The translations under genes and the position numbers were made by a program. The notes beneath the pieces were generated by a model. The model made no database searches and was not told where the DNA came from. It saw only the letters and a list, made by a program, of their open reading frames with translations. 64,000 nt of DNA from Planctomycetaceae bacterium (GTDB lineage: Bacteria; Planctomycetota; Phycisphaerae; Phycisphaerales; SM1A02): contig CANLHK010000002.1 of NCBI GenBank assembly GCA_947490615.1, positions 186,001 through 250,000 on the forward strand. Direction: 5' to 3'. Below, one piece after another: positions 1 through 8,071 of the stretch (the first letter of the stretch is position 1; the number at the start of each line of letters is the position of its first letter).

Positions 1-181
1 CGATGGGCCGCGCTTCGAGCTCAAGCCGAATCGCCTGTTGCGCGGCCAGCACTTCCAACGGGGTCGAACCGAAGCTTCCATGGTTCAGGAAGGTGTAGGA
101 CCGATCGAGCGGGAAGAGCTCTGCGAGTTCGCCCTCGGCAACTGGAACTGGCGCTGCGGGGATCAAAGAAAGGGAGGCCAT
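1..181 (-). CDS. Class V aminotransferase / isopenicillin N epimerase-like protein, N-terminal part only
   Basis: Only the first 60 codons lie in the window; the gene continues off the left edge. The translation from the ATG at 181-179 contains FLNHGSFGSTPLEVLAAQQ at about residues 32-50. That opening is characteristic of the PLP-dependent class V aminotransferase branch annotated as isopenicillin N epimerase-like (Y-x-F-L-N-H-G-S-F-G, then a helix that starts the cofactor domain). The PLP lysine would lie beyond the window, so substrate and activity cannot be judged. No clear Shine-Dalgarno sequence is seen. The gene is divergent from the lexA side and separated from it by a long gene-free stretch. 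Family assignment is good; specific function is unknown. Confidence 0.8.
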   Translation of the reverse strand, partial: MASLSLIPAAPVPVAEGELAELFPLDRSYTFLNHGSFGSTPLEVLAAQQAIRLELEARPI

Positions 182-521
182 CCCACCACCCTAACGGCCC
201 GAGCTCACCCTGATGAGCTCCGCAACTCGTGGCCCTGAACCAAATTGTGGACGGCCGCCCCCAACCCCCTTGCGGACGGAGTTCGTTTGGGCGAACATCT
301 CCCAAACAAATTCTATTGCTCATACCGAACAACCGCCGAATACCTCCTCGTCATGCAGCGCACCACCCACAACTCCGCACAGTTTGGCGACTCCGCCGAG
401 CTCGGGGAGAGCTCACGGGCTGGCGCGTCGGCAACCCGTGCGGGCGATGGAACATCGCTCGCGTTCCATCTAGTTGTTCGTCTGCAGCCGCGGGGGAAAC
501 GCGCGCTCTGGACCTCGCCAC

Positions 522-617
522 GAGCTGACTCGAGAGCTGACTCACGAGCTGGTTCACGAGCGGCCTCAGGAGCTCACTCGAGAGCTCACTCGAGAGCTCT
601 GGCGACAGCTCTCGCGA
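522..617. repeat. 12-bp tandem repeat, about 8 degenerate units
   Basis: Units follow one another in exact 12-base register: gagctgactcga, gagctgactcac, gagctggttcac, gagcggcctcag, gagctcactcga (twice), gagctctggcga, cagctctcgcga. The core is GAGCTC or GAGCTG, spaced one per 12 bases. Read on the other strand the unit is GTGAGCTC plus four bases, the same motif as the larger array at 20144-20367. Function unknown. Confidence 0.85.
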
Positions 618-994
618 CAGAAAGTGAGTGCCTCATGCACCGCGACGCGTCCTCTCATTCTTCTTCTGCCTCTTCTGCTTCTGCTGCCGCCGTCCAACTC
701 GACCCAGCTCTGCTCGACACCGACTCCGCGCCGAGCAGCTCAACGCGCAACCGAAGCTCGGTCGACGAGCTCAGCACTCGCGACGAGCTCCGCGAGTGGC
801 CGCTCCTCATCCTCGGACCCGGTGCGGACTACACGCATCGGTATGTGGCAGTCGGAGGTGTTGTCGAGCGTCGCCTTGGCGAGTCCACGCACGAAACCCT
901 CGCTGTACCGACTCAACCGATTCTGCCGCTCCTCTTCGGCGCACTTCGCGCGTTGAAGACGCAGTTCCGCTCATTCGCGCTTGAGATCTTCACA

Positions 995-1014
995 ACCGAC
1001 GGTGTGCCGTCGGT
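995..1014. promoter_or_regulatory. Inverted repeat upstream of lexA
   Basis: ACCGACGG, a 4-base loop (TGTG), then CCGTCGGT: a perfect 8-bp inverted repeat 71 bases before the lexA start codon. Its position would suit an operator or an mRNA hairpin. I cannot match it to a known LexA box, so a role in lexA autoregulation is only a possibility. Confidence 0.35.
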
Positions 1015-1085
1015 CGTTCCACTCTCCATTTCCGCCTCTCGATTCCCATCTCGATCCGCCCGTACCTCAAACTTCGAGCACCACC

Positions 1086-1787
1086 ATGGCAAGCAAGTCG
1101 AAAACACCAGGCAGCCCGCTCAGTCTCACCCCGAAGCAGCTGCGGGTGTTGCAGCTGGTGGACCACGACCGACGAACCAAGGGCTACTCGCCGACGATGC
1201 AGGAGCTCGCAGACCAACTCGGCATCAGCAAGGTCACGGTGTTCGAGCACATCGAGGCTCTCATCGCCAAGGGCGCCCTGATGCGCGATGCGAACAAAGC
1301 ACGCTCTTTGACGCTGTCGCCTGAAGTCGCGTTGCCGATGATGGAGGAAGATGTTCCGTCGAGGCAGATCGACAGCGACATCGAGGAACGGCTCGCGTTT
1401 CCGCTTGTGGGACGCATTGCTGCGGGCCATCCTGTCGAAAAGTTTGAGCAACACGAATCGCTGGCCCTCGAAGAGCTCTTTGGTCCCCGCAGTCGTTCTG
1501 GATCGCGCCGCGCAGGAACGACTTTCGCGTTGCAGGTCGACGGCATGTCGATGCGTGAAGAGGGGATCCTCGACGGCGACTATGTGCTCGTCGATCAACG
1601 AAGCACTGCGCGCAACGGTGAGCGCGTCGTGGCGCTTCTTCCCAACGGCGAGACGACGCTCAAGACTTTCTACAAAGAGGCAGACGGCCGCATTCGGTTG
1701 CAGCCCGCCAATCCAGATTTTGAGCCGATCATCGTCTCGGACTGCACGATTCAAGGCGTCGTCATCGGCGTCCTAAGGCGATACTGA
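1086..1787 (+). CDS. lexA: LexA-family SOS repressor
   Basis: A 233-residue repressor and self-cleaving protease of the SOS response. Residues about 12-75 form the winged helix-turn-helix (LTPKQLRVLQ, then GYSPTMQELADQLGIS). The C-terminal S24 peptidase domain has the scissile Ala-Gly at 113-114 in GRIAAGHP, the nucleophile Ser155 in VDGMSM and the general base Lys193 in TTLKTFYK. All parts needed for RecA-stimulated autocleavage are present. The ATG at 1086 is chosen because homology starts just after it; an in-frame ATG 35 codons upstream adds an unrelated Ser/Arg-rich stretch. No Shine-Dalgarno sequence is evident. The recognition helix (ISKVTVFEHI) differs from the proteobacterial type, so the operator sequence probably differs as well. 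The stop codon lies inside an 11-bp tandem repeat. Confidence 0.95.
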   Translation: MASKSKTPGSPLSLTPKQLRVLQLVDHDRRTKGYSPTMQELADQLGISKVTVFEHIEALIAKGALMRDANKARSLTLSPEVALPMMEEDVPSRQIDSDIEERLAFPLVGRIAAGHPVEKFEQHESLALEELFGPRSRSGSRRAGTTFALQVDGMSMREEGILDGDYVLVDQRSTARNGERVVALLPNGETTLKTFYKEADGRIRLQPANPDFEPIIVSDCTIQGVVIGVLRRY

Positions 1788-1824
1788 GGCGAGACTGAGG
1801 CGAGACTGAGGCGAGACTGAGGCG
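1776..1824. repeat. 11-bp tandem repeat spanning the lexA stop codon
   Basis: AGGCGATACTG followed by three copies of AGGCGAGACTG and a partial unit. The first unit supplies the lexA stop codon (TGA at 1785-1787) and the array ends exactly at the trpA stop codon (1825). Every unit carries a TGA, and because the period is 11 the stops fall in different reading frames. Confidence 0.9.
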
Positions 1825-2652
1825 TTACCGCGCGGTCAGTGCTCGAACGCATGCCAGCGCGGCATCAGCTGCTGAAGAGCTCGCCGAACCGTCGTTCATC
1901 GCCTGCGTCATCGCGCGCACGATGGCGCTTCCAACAATCGCACCGTCCGCGTGCGCCCCAACGGCGCGCACCTGTTCTCGCGTCGAGATTCCGAAACCCG
2001 CCGCGATGGGATTGCTTGTGCTCGCTCGCACCAACGCGACGCGTGACGCGATCTCTGGTGCCTCGCCCGTCTCTCCAGTCACACCAGCACGAGTCAACAG
2101 ATAGACAAAGCCTGTCGAGAGTTTGGCTTGCGTGGCAACACGCGAAGGACTGGTCGTTGGCGCCACGAGAGCGCAGTATCCCGCTCCAGAGCTGAGCGCG
2201 AGCTCTGAGAGCTCTTGAGCGGTCTGTGGATCCGCGTCAGGGACGATGAAGCCTGCTACTCCTGCGCCCACCGCCTGCCGCACAAACCTCTCGATTCCTC
2301 TGCGCTGGACGATCGACATCGAGACCATCGCCAAGACAGGGATCGTTGGAGCCGCGCTTTCGATCAGCTCAAACACCACATCGGGTGTCACCCCCGCTTG
2401 CAGCGCGCGATGCATCGATTCGGCAATGACAGGCCCATCCGCGATCGGATCGGAGAAGGGGAAGCCAATCTCCACAAGGTCCGCTCCGGCCTCTGGAAGT
2501 TCCCGCAACAGCCGACGCGTGGTGACCAGATCAGGAAATCCACCCGTAAGAAACGGGAGGAGTGCGCAACGCTTCTGCACTCGCGCTTTGGCAAACGCCG
2601 CGTGGATGCGCGCGATGCCGCTCGAACTCGATGCGGGGGCTGCAGAACTCAT
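1825..2652 (-). CDS. trpA: Tryptophan synthase alpha subunit
   Basis: A 275-residue TIM-barrel subunit that cleaves indole-3-glycerol phosphate to indole and glyceraldehyde 3-phosphate; indole is channelled to TrpB. The diagnostic segment VEIGFPFSDPIADGP holds the catalytic acid Glu61 and Asp72. The phosphate-binding end (AAGFGISTREQV, then DGAIVGSAIV) is intact, and length is normal. No trpB or other trp gene is adjacent, so the pathway is dispersed here. The gene converges on lexA with only the 11-bp repeat between the stops. No Shine-Dalgarno sequence is seen; a -10-like TATTCT sits 7 nt before the ATG, suggesting a leaderless transcript. Confidence 0.96.
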   Translation of the reverse strand: MSSAAPASSSSGIARIHAAFAKARVQKRCALLPFLTGGFPDLVTTRRLLRELPEAGADLVEIGFPFSDPIADGPVIAESMHRALQAGVTPDVVFELIESAAPTIPVLAMVSMSIVQRRGIERFVRQAVGAGVAGFIVPDADPQTAQELSELALSSGAGYCALVAPTTSPSRVATQAKLSTGFVYLLTRAGVTGETGEAPEIASRVALVRASTSNPIAAGFGISTREQVRAVGAHADGAIVGSAIVRAMTQAMNDGSASSSAADAALACVRALTAR

Positions 2653-2659
2653 GGTCGGG

Positions 2660-2665
2660 AGAATA
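2660..2665 (-). promoter_or_regulatory. Putative -10 element of leaderless trpA
   Basis: On the minus strand TATTCT, a 7-nt spacer (CCCGACC), then the trpA ATG. With the usual distance from -10 to +1, transcription would begin at or next to the start codon. No good -35 is visible. Confidence 0.5.
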
Positions 2666-2697
2666 GACGATGCCTGACCCGGGCAGAGACCTGCGCG

Positions 2698-3180
2698 TTA
2701 CGGCGCACTGAAGCCGAGCGAACCAAGCGTGGCAAGAGTGCGCTGGGCGATGGCCTGCGCAGTTCGTTCGGCGTCCTCGGGATCGGCGCCCGCGCGCTCC
2801 TTCCGCGCCGTCGCGCGATAGCGATCCGCGAGCGCCCAGCTCGTCGTCGAGCTGTCGCCTTCATGTCGCGGGATGATGTGGATGTGGAGGTGTCGCACCG
2901 CCTCGTTGAACGAGATGGTGTAGGTCCGCTCGCATCCAGTCTCTTCTCGAACCGCACGCGCCACCGCCGCGACCACCGTCCCGAGCTCTCGTTGTTCGTA
3001 TTCATCCATCGCATCAAGGCCGCTGCGATGTTCGCGTGTCGCGATCATCATCCAACCGGACAGCGGCACGGGGTCAGCGTGCCGAAACACCAGCCAGCGT
3101 GGGCTGCTGAGGTACACGGTCTGCGCACGCGTGCAAAATGGACAGCTCTCTCGCGCATCGAGTGCAGGTGCAGTGCTCAT
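2698..3180 (-). CDS. HIT-family nucleotide hydrolase/transferase
   Basis: A 160-residue histidine-triad protein. The nucleotide-binding motif HLHIHIIPR (His97, His99, His101) is intact and preceded by a typical central domain (GWMMIATREH). An N-terminal Cys pair, CPFC at 13-16, resembles the zinc site of some HIT proteins. Family members hydrolyse or transfer nucleotides from AMP-lysine-type or dinucleotide substrates; the actual substrate cannot be read from sequence. Its start codon overlaps the stop of the upstream MazG-like gene by ATGA, so the two are translationally coupled. Together they look like a two-gene nucleotide-sanitising unit, which is an inference. Confidence 0.9.
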   Translation of the reverse strand: MSTAPALDARESCPFCTRAQTVYLSSPRWLVFRHADPVPLSGWMMIATREHRSGLDAMDEYEQRELGTVVAAVARAVREETGCERTYTISFNEAVRHLHIHIIPRHEGDSSTTSWALADRYRATARKERAGADPEDAERTAQAIAQRTLATLGSLGFSAP

Positions 3181-3464
3181 ACTTTGAACCCTTCTGGCCC
3201 GCCGTCGTGGATGTACTTGTCGTGCATCGCCTTGGTGAGATCAACTTCGCAAATGTTGGCCAGCGTGGCGAGCCAGGCCATGACATCCGCGAACTCCTCT
3301 TCGAGGTTGGCCCGATCGAGCTTGCCCCGTTCGCGGTTGGCGATGGCGTGGGCGAGCTCGCCGACTTCTTCAACAAACCATAAGTAGGTGCCTGGCGCGC
3401 CGCGCGCGTTGTCGGTGGCGAAGTACTTGTCGCGAATCAACTGCTGCATCTCTTGAAGGGTCAT
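3177..3464 (-). CDS. MazG-like nucleotide pyrophosphohydrolase
   Basis: A 95-residue single-domain protein of the all-alpha NTP pyrophosphatase superfamily, which removes pyrophosphate from (d)NTPs or modified nucleotides. The metal-binding signature is visible: VEEVGELAHAI (Glu32, Glu33, Glu36) and, 20 residues on, EEEFADVMAWL (Glu57, Asp60). The ATG at 3464 is chosen because homology begins at once. A longer frame reads back through the tRNA-Arg gene and is not plausible. The gene lies just downstream of that tRNA on the same strand and is followed by the HIT gene with an ATGA overlap. Which nucleotide it acts on is unknown. Confidence 0.88.
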   Translation of the reverse strand: MTLQEMQQLIRDKYFATDNARGAPGTYLWFVEEVGELAHAIANRERGKLDRANLEEEFADVMAWLATLANICEVDLTKAMHDKYIHDGGPEGFKV

Positions 3465-3492
3465 TGATCGCTCGCGTGCGCGGAGTGGGGCG

Positions 3493-3521
3493 AAAAAAGA
3501 CGGACCCCGACGATCGGGGCC
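3493..3521 (-). terminator. Rho-independent terminator of tRNA-Arg
   Basis: On the minus strand GGCCCCGA, a 3-base loop, TCGGGGTC (8-bp stem with one G-U pair), then CG and TCTTTTTT. It begins 10 bases after the tRNA 3' end, separating it from the downstream MazG-like gene. It is the clearest intrinsic terminator in the window. Confidence 0.85.
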
Positions 3522-3531
3522 GTTGAAGAAG

Positions 3532-3605
3532 CGTCCATGGCGGGGCTCGAACCTGCAACCTTTGCCTTCGGAGGGCAACGCTCTATCCAATTGAGCTACA
3601 CGGAC
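3532..3605 (-). tRNA. tRNA-Arg (anticodon CCG)
   Basis: A 74-base cloverleaf: acceptor GTCCGTG pairs with CATGGAC (one G-U), the D arm is GCTC...GAGC, the anticodon stem TTGCC/GGCAA closes the loop CTCCGAA with anticodon CCG, and the T loop is TTCGAGC. Discriminator base G73. The T stem (GCAGG/CCCGC) has one A-C mismatch at 51-63. CCA is not encoded. It reads CGG arginine codons. Confidence 0.94.
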
Positions 3606-3655
3606 AGCGACGAAAGTGTACCACGGGGTCAGTTCGTACACTCGCATGCAGCCCC

Positions 3656-4855
3656 ATGGTCCATGCTGCTGACACACCCGCGATCGCACCCGTACGACCG
3701 ATGCCGATCGCGGGACTGACCTTTCTTTGCTCGCTTGGAACAGGTGTGCTGTGGAACGCGCTCTACTTTGTGGCGGCGCACGAATACGGCTTCGCGCAGC
3801 GTGACAATCTGGTGCTCGCATTCGTCAACGGAGTGCTCTACACGGCAGTAGCGTTGAACGCGGGACGCATCGTGCGATACCTCGAACGACGCGCGAGCCC
3901 GCGGCGGACGCTGGCGATGGTCTTGATCGCGCAGGCATTACTCGCACCGTTGGTACTCATTCCAAACATCACGCTGCTCTGGATCACTGCAGTGACGATG
4001 ACCGCATTCGGCGCGCTGCAGTGGCCCATCGTGCAACACTACCTCGCGTCGGGGCGCCATGGTGCAGAGATGCGCAGCGCCATCGGATGGTGGAACGCCT
4101 CGTGGATGGCAGCAACCGCCCTGGGTTTGGCGGCCGCGGGGCCTCTGCAAGAAGCGGGACTCATGCAATGGGCCATCCCTGCCCTGCTTCCGATCAATCT
4201 GCTCGCACTGCTCTTTCTAATGCGGTTTCCTTCGCAGCCTGTGCACCACGACGGACAGACCCAAGCGGTCCATGTCCCGAGCAGCTACCGCTCGCTTCTC
4301 GGTGCTGCGCGCGTGCTGCATCCAATGGGCTACCTCGTCATTGGCGCGCTCTCGCCGATCCTTCCCTACCTGTTTGCCAATCTCTCGACGCCCGAAGGTC
4401 TGCAAGCTCCGATCGGTTCGACTTGGCATCTCGCGCGCTTGTTCGCCGTACTCATCTTGTGGCGAACTGCATTCTGGCATGGGAAGGGCGCGACGCTCGT
4501 GATCGCAGGGTTGTTGCTGTCGCTGGGTTTCGCGGCGACTGTCGCTGCGAGTGAGCAGTCCACGCTCATTCTTGGACTCACCGCACTCGGACTCGGACAA
4601 GGCACCATCTACTACAGCGCGATCTACTACGGATTGGCCGTTGGAGGCGCTGAAGTTGAGGCGGGCGGAATTCATGAAGCGCTCGTCGGCGCTGGGTACT
4701 TCCTCGGACCTGCGCTCGGCCTGCTCTCGCTTGCTGCGGGCGCGGGTACACCAGTCTTCATCGGGCTGGTGCTTGGAGCACTCGCAGTTGGATTCGTGGT
4801 CGCCGTCGTACGCGCGGTCGGTGCGGGTCGCGTCGCGCCTCTAGCAGACACTTAG
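3656..4855 (+). CDS. Major facilitator superfamily-type membrane transporter
   Basis: A 399-residue integral membrane protein with about 10-12 hydrophobic segments in two halves joined by a polar loop near residues 190-210 (RFPSQPVHHDGQTQAV). Layout and length fit the major facilitator superfamily; there are no other domains. No substrate-specific motif is recognisable. The C-terminal half has a small-residue-rich segment (LGLTALGLGQGTIYYSAIYYGLAVGG). The start at 3656 is the furthest upstream after the tRNA; an in-frame ATG at 3701 would remove 15 polar residues and is nearly as likely. It ends tail-to-tail with the next gene, the stop codons overlapping by a few bases. Confidence 0.75.
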   Translation: MVHAADTPAIAPVRPMPIAGLTFLCSLGTGVLWNALYFVAAHEYGFAQRDNLVLAFVNGVLYTAVALNAGRIVRYLERRASPRRTLAMVLIAQALLAPLVLIPNITLLWITAVTMTAFGALQWPIVQHYLASGRHGAEMRSAIGWWNASWMAATALGLAAAGPLQEAGLMQWAIPALLPINLLALLFLMRFPSQPVHHDGQTQAVHVPSSYRSLLGAARVLHPMGYLVIGALSPILPYLFANLSTPEGLQAPIGSTWHLARLFAVLILWRTAFWHGKGATLVIAGLLLSLGFAATVAASEQSTLILGLTALGLGQGTIYYSAIYYGLAVGGAEVEAGGIHEALVGAGYFLGPALGLLSLAAGAGTPVFIGLVLGALAVGFVVAVVRAVGAGRVAPLADT

Positions 4856-6309
4856 TCGAGTCCGTCGCTGTGTAAGCGTCCGAGCTCAAGGCGCAAGGCA
4901 CTCTCGAGTGACGCGTGCGTGAATCGGAATCCTTCGCGCTCTAACACCAGTGGCTTGACCAACGCGCCGTCGAGGAGAAGTCGATTTCCCATCTCGCCAA
5001 ACACGCCGCGCACGATTGTGCTCGGAAGCGGTGCCACGGTCGGACGACGGAGCACTCTGCCAAGAGTTCGCGCAAACTCCGCCTGAGTGAGAGCATTTGG
5101 AGCAACCGCATTCACGGGCCCCTCCATCGCCGGATGCCGCAGGCAGAACAAGATGGCACCTAACAGGTCGTCGAGCGAAATCCAACTGAACCCCTGCGTT
5201 CCTGCACCGACGCGCCCACCGAGCCCGCAGCGAAACGCAGGCAACATCGCGCGCAGCGCACCGCCTGCGCTCGACAACACGATGCCGACTCGAACATGCA
5301 CGACACGCACTCGAGCAGCACGCGCTTCGTCGGCCGCGCTCTCCCAGGCCTGTGTGACTTCCGCAAGAAACCCTTGGCCAGGCGCGCTGCGTTCATCGAC
5401 CCACTCTGATCCTCGGTGACCATAGAACCCGATCGCACTCGCGCAGACGAGGACTTTCGGACCGACCGCTGCCCGGGCGAGCGCGTGTGCGATGGCTTTC
5501 GTCCCTTGGACGCGACTTTCGAGTATCGCACGCTTGCGGCGCGTGGTCCAACGCAGCGCTGCGATCGGTGCGCCCGCGAGATGCACCATTGCATCGAGAT
5601 CGCGCAGAGATTCCTGCGAGAGTCCGCACGCTACATCGGCGGGATTCCAGCGGCGTTCAGTGGCGTCGCCGGGTTGGCCGCGCACGAAGCGCACGACCTC
5701 ATGACCACCCGTAGTCAAGAATGCGCAGAGTTGCTTTCCAACGAGACCCGAAGCACCCGTGACTCCAATGCGCAGGCGCGTAGGACCGAATCGCGTGAGA
5801 TCGTCAGAATGCCGCAGCAAGTCATCGCGTGTGCGTGCGTGTCGAAAGGCGAACTGGCGGGCCAACTCGCGCTGGATCACTCGTCGACTCAGCGCGCGGC
5901 CGAGCGCACCGAACGGGGGATCGAAGCGAATGGAATCCTCCAACATCGCATGGTGGCTGTCGACGGTTAGAAATCGATGCGCGTGGCTCCACGATCGAAA
6001 CGGTCCACGCTCTTGCACATCGACGAATTGCTGTCCCTCCACAACACCGTGGTGGGAAGCGGTCACGCTCGTCGTGCATGGACCGAGGCGCGCACGAATC
6101 ACCGCGGTCGCCCCGTTGGCGAGCGGGCTCGCCTCCTGAAGCACTTCAAGTGAAAGCCACGGCGGGAGAAGTCGCTGGAGCGCTCCAGAACGGAAATGCC
6201 ACGCCGCAAGCGCCTCGGCCGAAACTGGCAATCGCGACGCGCGATGAAAGCAACATTGCCCTCTTGCGGGCGCTGCGATCGGTTGGGGATTGCCTGCGTC
6301 CATCTCCAT
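4852..6309 (-). CDS. SRPBCC domain fused to a TIGR01777-family NAD(P)-dependent epimerase
   Basis: A 485-residue fusion. Residues about 20-170 form an SRPBCC (START-like) ligand-binding domain (SGALQRLLPPWLSLEVL, DPPFGALGRALS). Residues about 180-475 form an atypical short-chain dehydrogenase of the TIGR01777 family with the Rossmann motif TGASGLVG (184-191), SAIGFYGHRG, and WISLDDLLGAI near the C-terminus. Members were once called SulA-like cell-division inhibitors, but no such role is supported for most. The SRPBCC fusion suggests a hydrophobic substrate passed to the redox domain. No Shine-Dalgarno sequence; a weak GACACT lies 6 nt before the ATG. The gene is monocistronic and convergent with the MFS gene. 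Confidence 0.88.
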   Translation of the reverse strand: MEMDAGNPQPIAAPARGQCCFHRASRLPVSAEALAAWHFRSGALQRLLPPWLSLEVLQEASPLANGATAVIRARLGPCTTSVTASHHGVVEGQQFVDVQERGPFRSWSHAHRFLTVDSHHAMLEDSIRFDPPFGALGRALSRRVIQRELARQFAFRHARTRDDLLRHSDDLTRFGPTRLRIGVTGASGLVGKQLCAFLTTGGHEVVRFVRGQPGDATERRWNPADVACGLSQESLRDLDAMVHLAGAPIAALRWTTRRKRAILESRVQGTKAIAHALARAAVGPKVLVCASAIGFYGHRGSEWVDERSAPGQGFLAEVTQAWESAADEARAARVRVVHVRVGIVLSSAGGALRAMLPAFRCGLGGRVGAGTQGFSWISLDDLLGAILFCLRHPAMEGPVNAVAPNALTQAEFARTLGRVLRRPTVAPLPSTIVRGVFGEMGNRLLLDGALVKPLVLEREGFRFTHASLESALRLELGRLHSDGLD

Positions 6310-6441
6310 GGTCGGAGTGTCGCAGGAGTCCGCCGCGCTCGGGAACGAAAATCGGGTGCGGAATTCGAAAGCTGCATGAAGGCAGAAACCTTCCTCGCTT
6401 CAACCCATAGAATCGCGACCTCTCAAGCCGATAGACCCACC

Positions 6442-8034
6442 ATGACCGCCTCTTCCGCGCCCGCGCCAACACCAGCCGAACTCACACCCACGCAGCGCGT
6501 CGCACTACTGCTGCTGCACGGCGGAACTGCAGGTTGGATCGGCTACGGCGCGTTCGTCAAGGCCACTGAGTTCAATCCGCTGCTGCTGCCACCGCCGATC
6601 ATGGCAGCGATTCGCGCGGTGATCGACGGCACCGGCGTCGACGGCACGCAGTTTCTCGAGTGGTCACTGCGCGTCATCATTGGCGCTGAAGTCTTCATCG
6701 CTTTGGCGATTCTCACCTCGCGATTTGCGCGGCAGATCGCGGTGATCACGCTCGGGTTCTTCTGCATCGTGCTCCTCATTGCGATGGCGCAAGCAGGCAT
6801 CAAGGCGCGCGAAGGTCAAGCTCTCGCAGAGATGCTCGCTGGAAGTTGCGGCTGCTTTGGCAAGGCAGGACTCCCCGCGAGCGTGATGTTCGCGATTGAT
6901 GGCGCGCTGCTCGCGTCGGCCTGGTTTCTCGTTCCGACTCGGGCCATCCGCACTCGTGCGCCCCTTTGGGTTCCTGCACTCGTTGGTCTCATTGCCATCT
7001 TTGCGATCCCCAAGCCGGTGATTGAGGCGACACCTATCGACGACGGCAATCCCACGATTCCCGTGGTCGATGGCACCACCTCCGAAGCTTGGCCTGATGC
7101 ACCGGCGACCTATGAGAAGAACTACTTCACCAAATGGCCTGAGTGGGTAGGTAAGCCTTTCCGCTCGCAAAAACTGGCGTTGGCGATTGAGCGACCGATG
7201 CCTGAGGATCTTGAGCGCGGCGACTGGATTGTCGTCTTCTCACGCGCCGACTGCGACCACTGCCAAGAACTCTATCGCACGCACTTTGCCACTCCACGCA
7301 AAGAGCGGGTGCTCAAAGTTTCGATCCCTGACACGAAGGGACAGCCGTTGGCCATGCCCTGCGTCGGTTGTGAGGTGCGTCAGCTCTATCGCGTGAAACA
7401 AGGCGCCGCGGGAACATCACCGAACTATCTCGTGCAAGCTCCTGTGCTCGTGCGTCTCAAGGATGGAGTGGTGACGGCCGTTTGTTCTGACAGCGACAAG
7501 GCCGAGGAGCTCAAGGCGGTTCTCGGTGAAACGAACAACAACACCGCTCCCGCACCCATCAATCCAACCGCGACGAACACGACGCCCCCAGCCGCTGCAT
7601 GGCCGGGGCTTCCTTCCAAACTCGAACCGTTCTATATCGCGGAGTACGCCAACGCCGCGGGAACCCCCTTCGCCTCGAATCCATTCTCGCGCTTGATCGC
7701 TGGGAAGATGCCCGACGACCTGCTCACGGGGCGTTGGATCATCGTCTTCTATCGAGAGGACTGCGATCACTGCCAAGAATTGCTCTCGACCTATTTCACG
7801 GGAAAACTTCCTGTTCGGACGCTGGCGATTGCGATCCCTGATGCTGACCCGAACAATCTCCTCGACAACCCTTGCGACGAGTGCGTGAAGCGATCGCTGG
7901 TCAAGGGTCCCAACTATGTGATCCAAACGCCCGTCGTGCTCTCGATGGTCGATGGCGTGGTCGAGTGCGTGGTCGACAATCCCGAAGACATCACAGCACT
8001 TGAAGCGTGCCTGAAGTTTCCGAGTCCCAAGTGA
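6442..8034 (+). CDS. MauE/DoxX-like membrane protein with two double-CxxC thioredoxin-like domains
   Basis: A 530-residue protein. Residues 20-190 hold about five transmembrane segments with a GSCGCFG motif (Cys136, Cys138) typical of the MauE/DoxX-like redox membrane family. After it come two thioredoxin-like domains of one design. The first has CDHC (271-274), CVGC (307-310) and Cys348; the second has CDHC (441-444), CDEC (478-481) and Cys509. A Thr/Pro/Asn linker (364-387) joins them. In each, hydrophobic strand plus CDHCQEL stands where thioredoxins carry CxxC. The domains probably face the periplasm and exchange electrons with the membrane part (inference). The ATG at 6442 gives a start just before the first membrane helix; longer frames add an unrelated sequence. 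The next gene carries a third copy. Exact substrate unknown. Confidence 0.8.
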   Translation: MTASSAPAPTPAELTPTQRVALLLLHGGTAGWIGYGAFVKATEFNPLLLPPPIMAAIRAVIDGTGVDGTQFLEWSLRVIIGAEVFIALAILTSRFARQIAVITLGFFCIVLLIAMAQAGIKAREGQALAEMLAGSCGCFGKAGLPASVMFAIDGALLASAWFLVPTRAIRTRAPLWVPALVGLIAIFAIPKPVIEATPIDDGNPTIPVVDGTTSEAWPDAPATYEKNYFTKWPEWVGKPFRSQKLALAIERPMPEDLERGDWIVVFSRADCDHCQELYRTHFATPRKERVLKVSIPDTKGQPLAMPCVGCEVRQLYRVKQGAAGTSPNYLVQAPVLVRLKDGVVTAVCSDSDKAEELKAVLGETNNNTAPAPINPTATNTTPPAAAWPGLPSKLEPFYIAEYANAAGTPFASNPFSRLIAGKMPDDLLTGRWIIVFYREDCDHCQELLSTYFTGKLPVRTLAIAIPDADPNNLLDNPCDECVKRSLVKGPNYVIQTPVVLSMVDGVVECVVDNPEDITALEACLKFPSPK

Positions 8035-8071
8035 TCGGCGCGCCGAGTGCTTCGCGCAGAGTTCGTTGCCC

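Larger units (their letters stand above)
182..1085. other. Gene-free stretch between the aminotransferase and lexA
   Basis: About 900 bases with no convincing gene. Open frames exist on both strands, but their translations are low-complexity (Ser/Arg/Ala-rich), match no family I recognise and run into lexA in another frame. The stretch holds a 12-bp tandem repeat (522-617), a pyrimidine-rich tract at about 653-695 made of cttctg-like units, and an inverted repeat in front of lexA (995-1014). It must contain the lexA promoter and that of the divergent aminotransferase gene. I could not identify either with confidence. Confidence 0.6.

Noticed and set aside
900-1085. A LexA operator in front of lexA
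   Set aside because: I found no match to GTTC-N7-GTTC, GAAC-N4-GTTC or CTG-N10-CAG-type boxes. The 995-1014 inverted repeat is reported only as unassigned.
245-1324. A 359-codon open frame upstream of and overlapping lexA
   Set aside because: The translation is Ser/Arg/Ala-rich, crosses the 12-bp repeat and overlaps lexA by over 200 bases in another frame; no family features.
3464-3821. A 119-residue N-terminal extension of the MazG-like protein
   Set aside because: The frame runs through the tRNA-Arg gene and its terminator; the family starts at the ATG at 3464.
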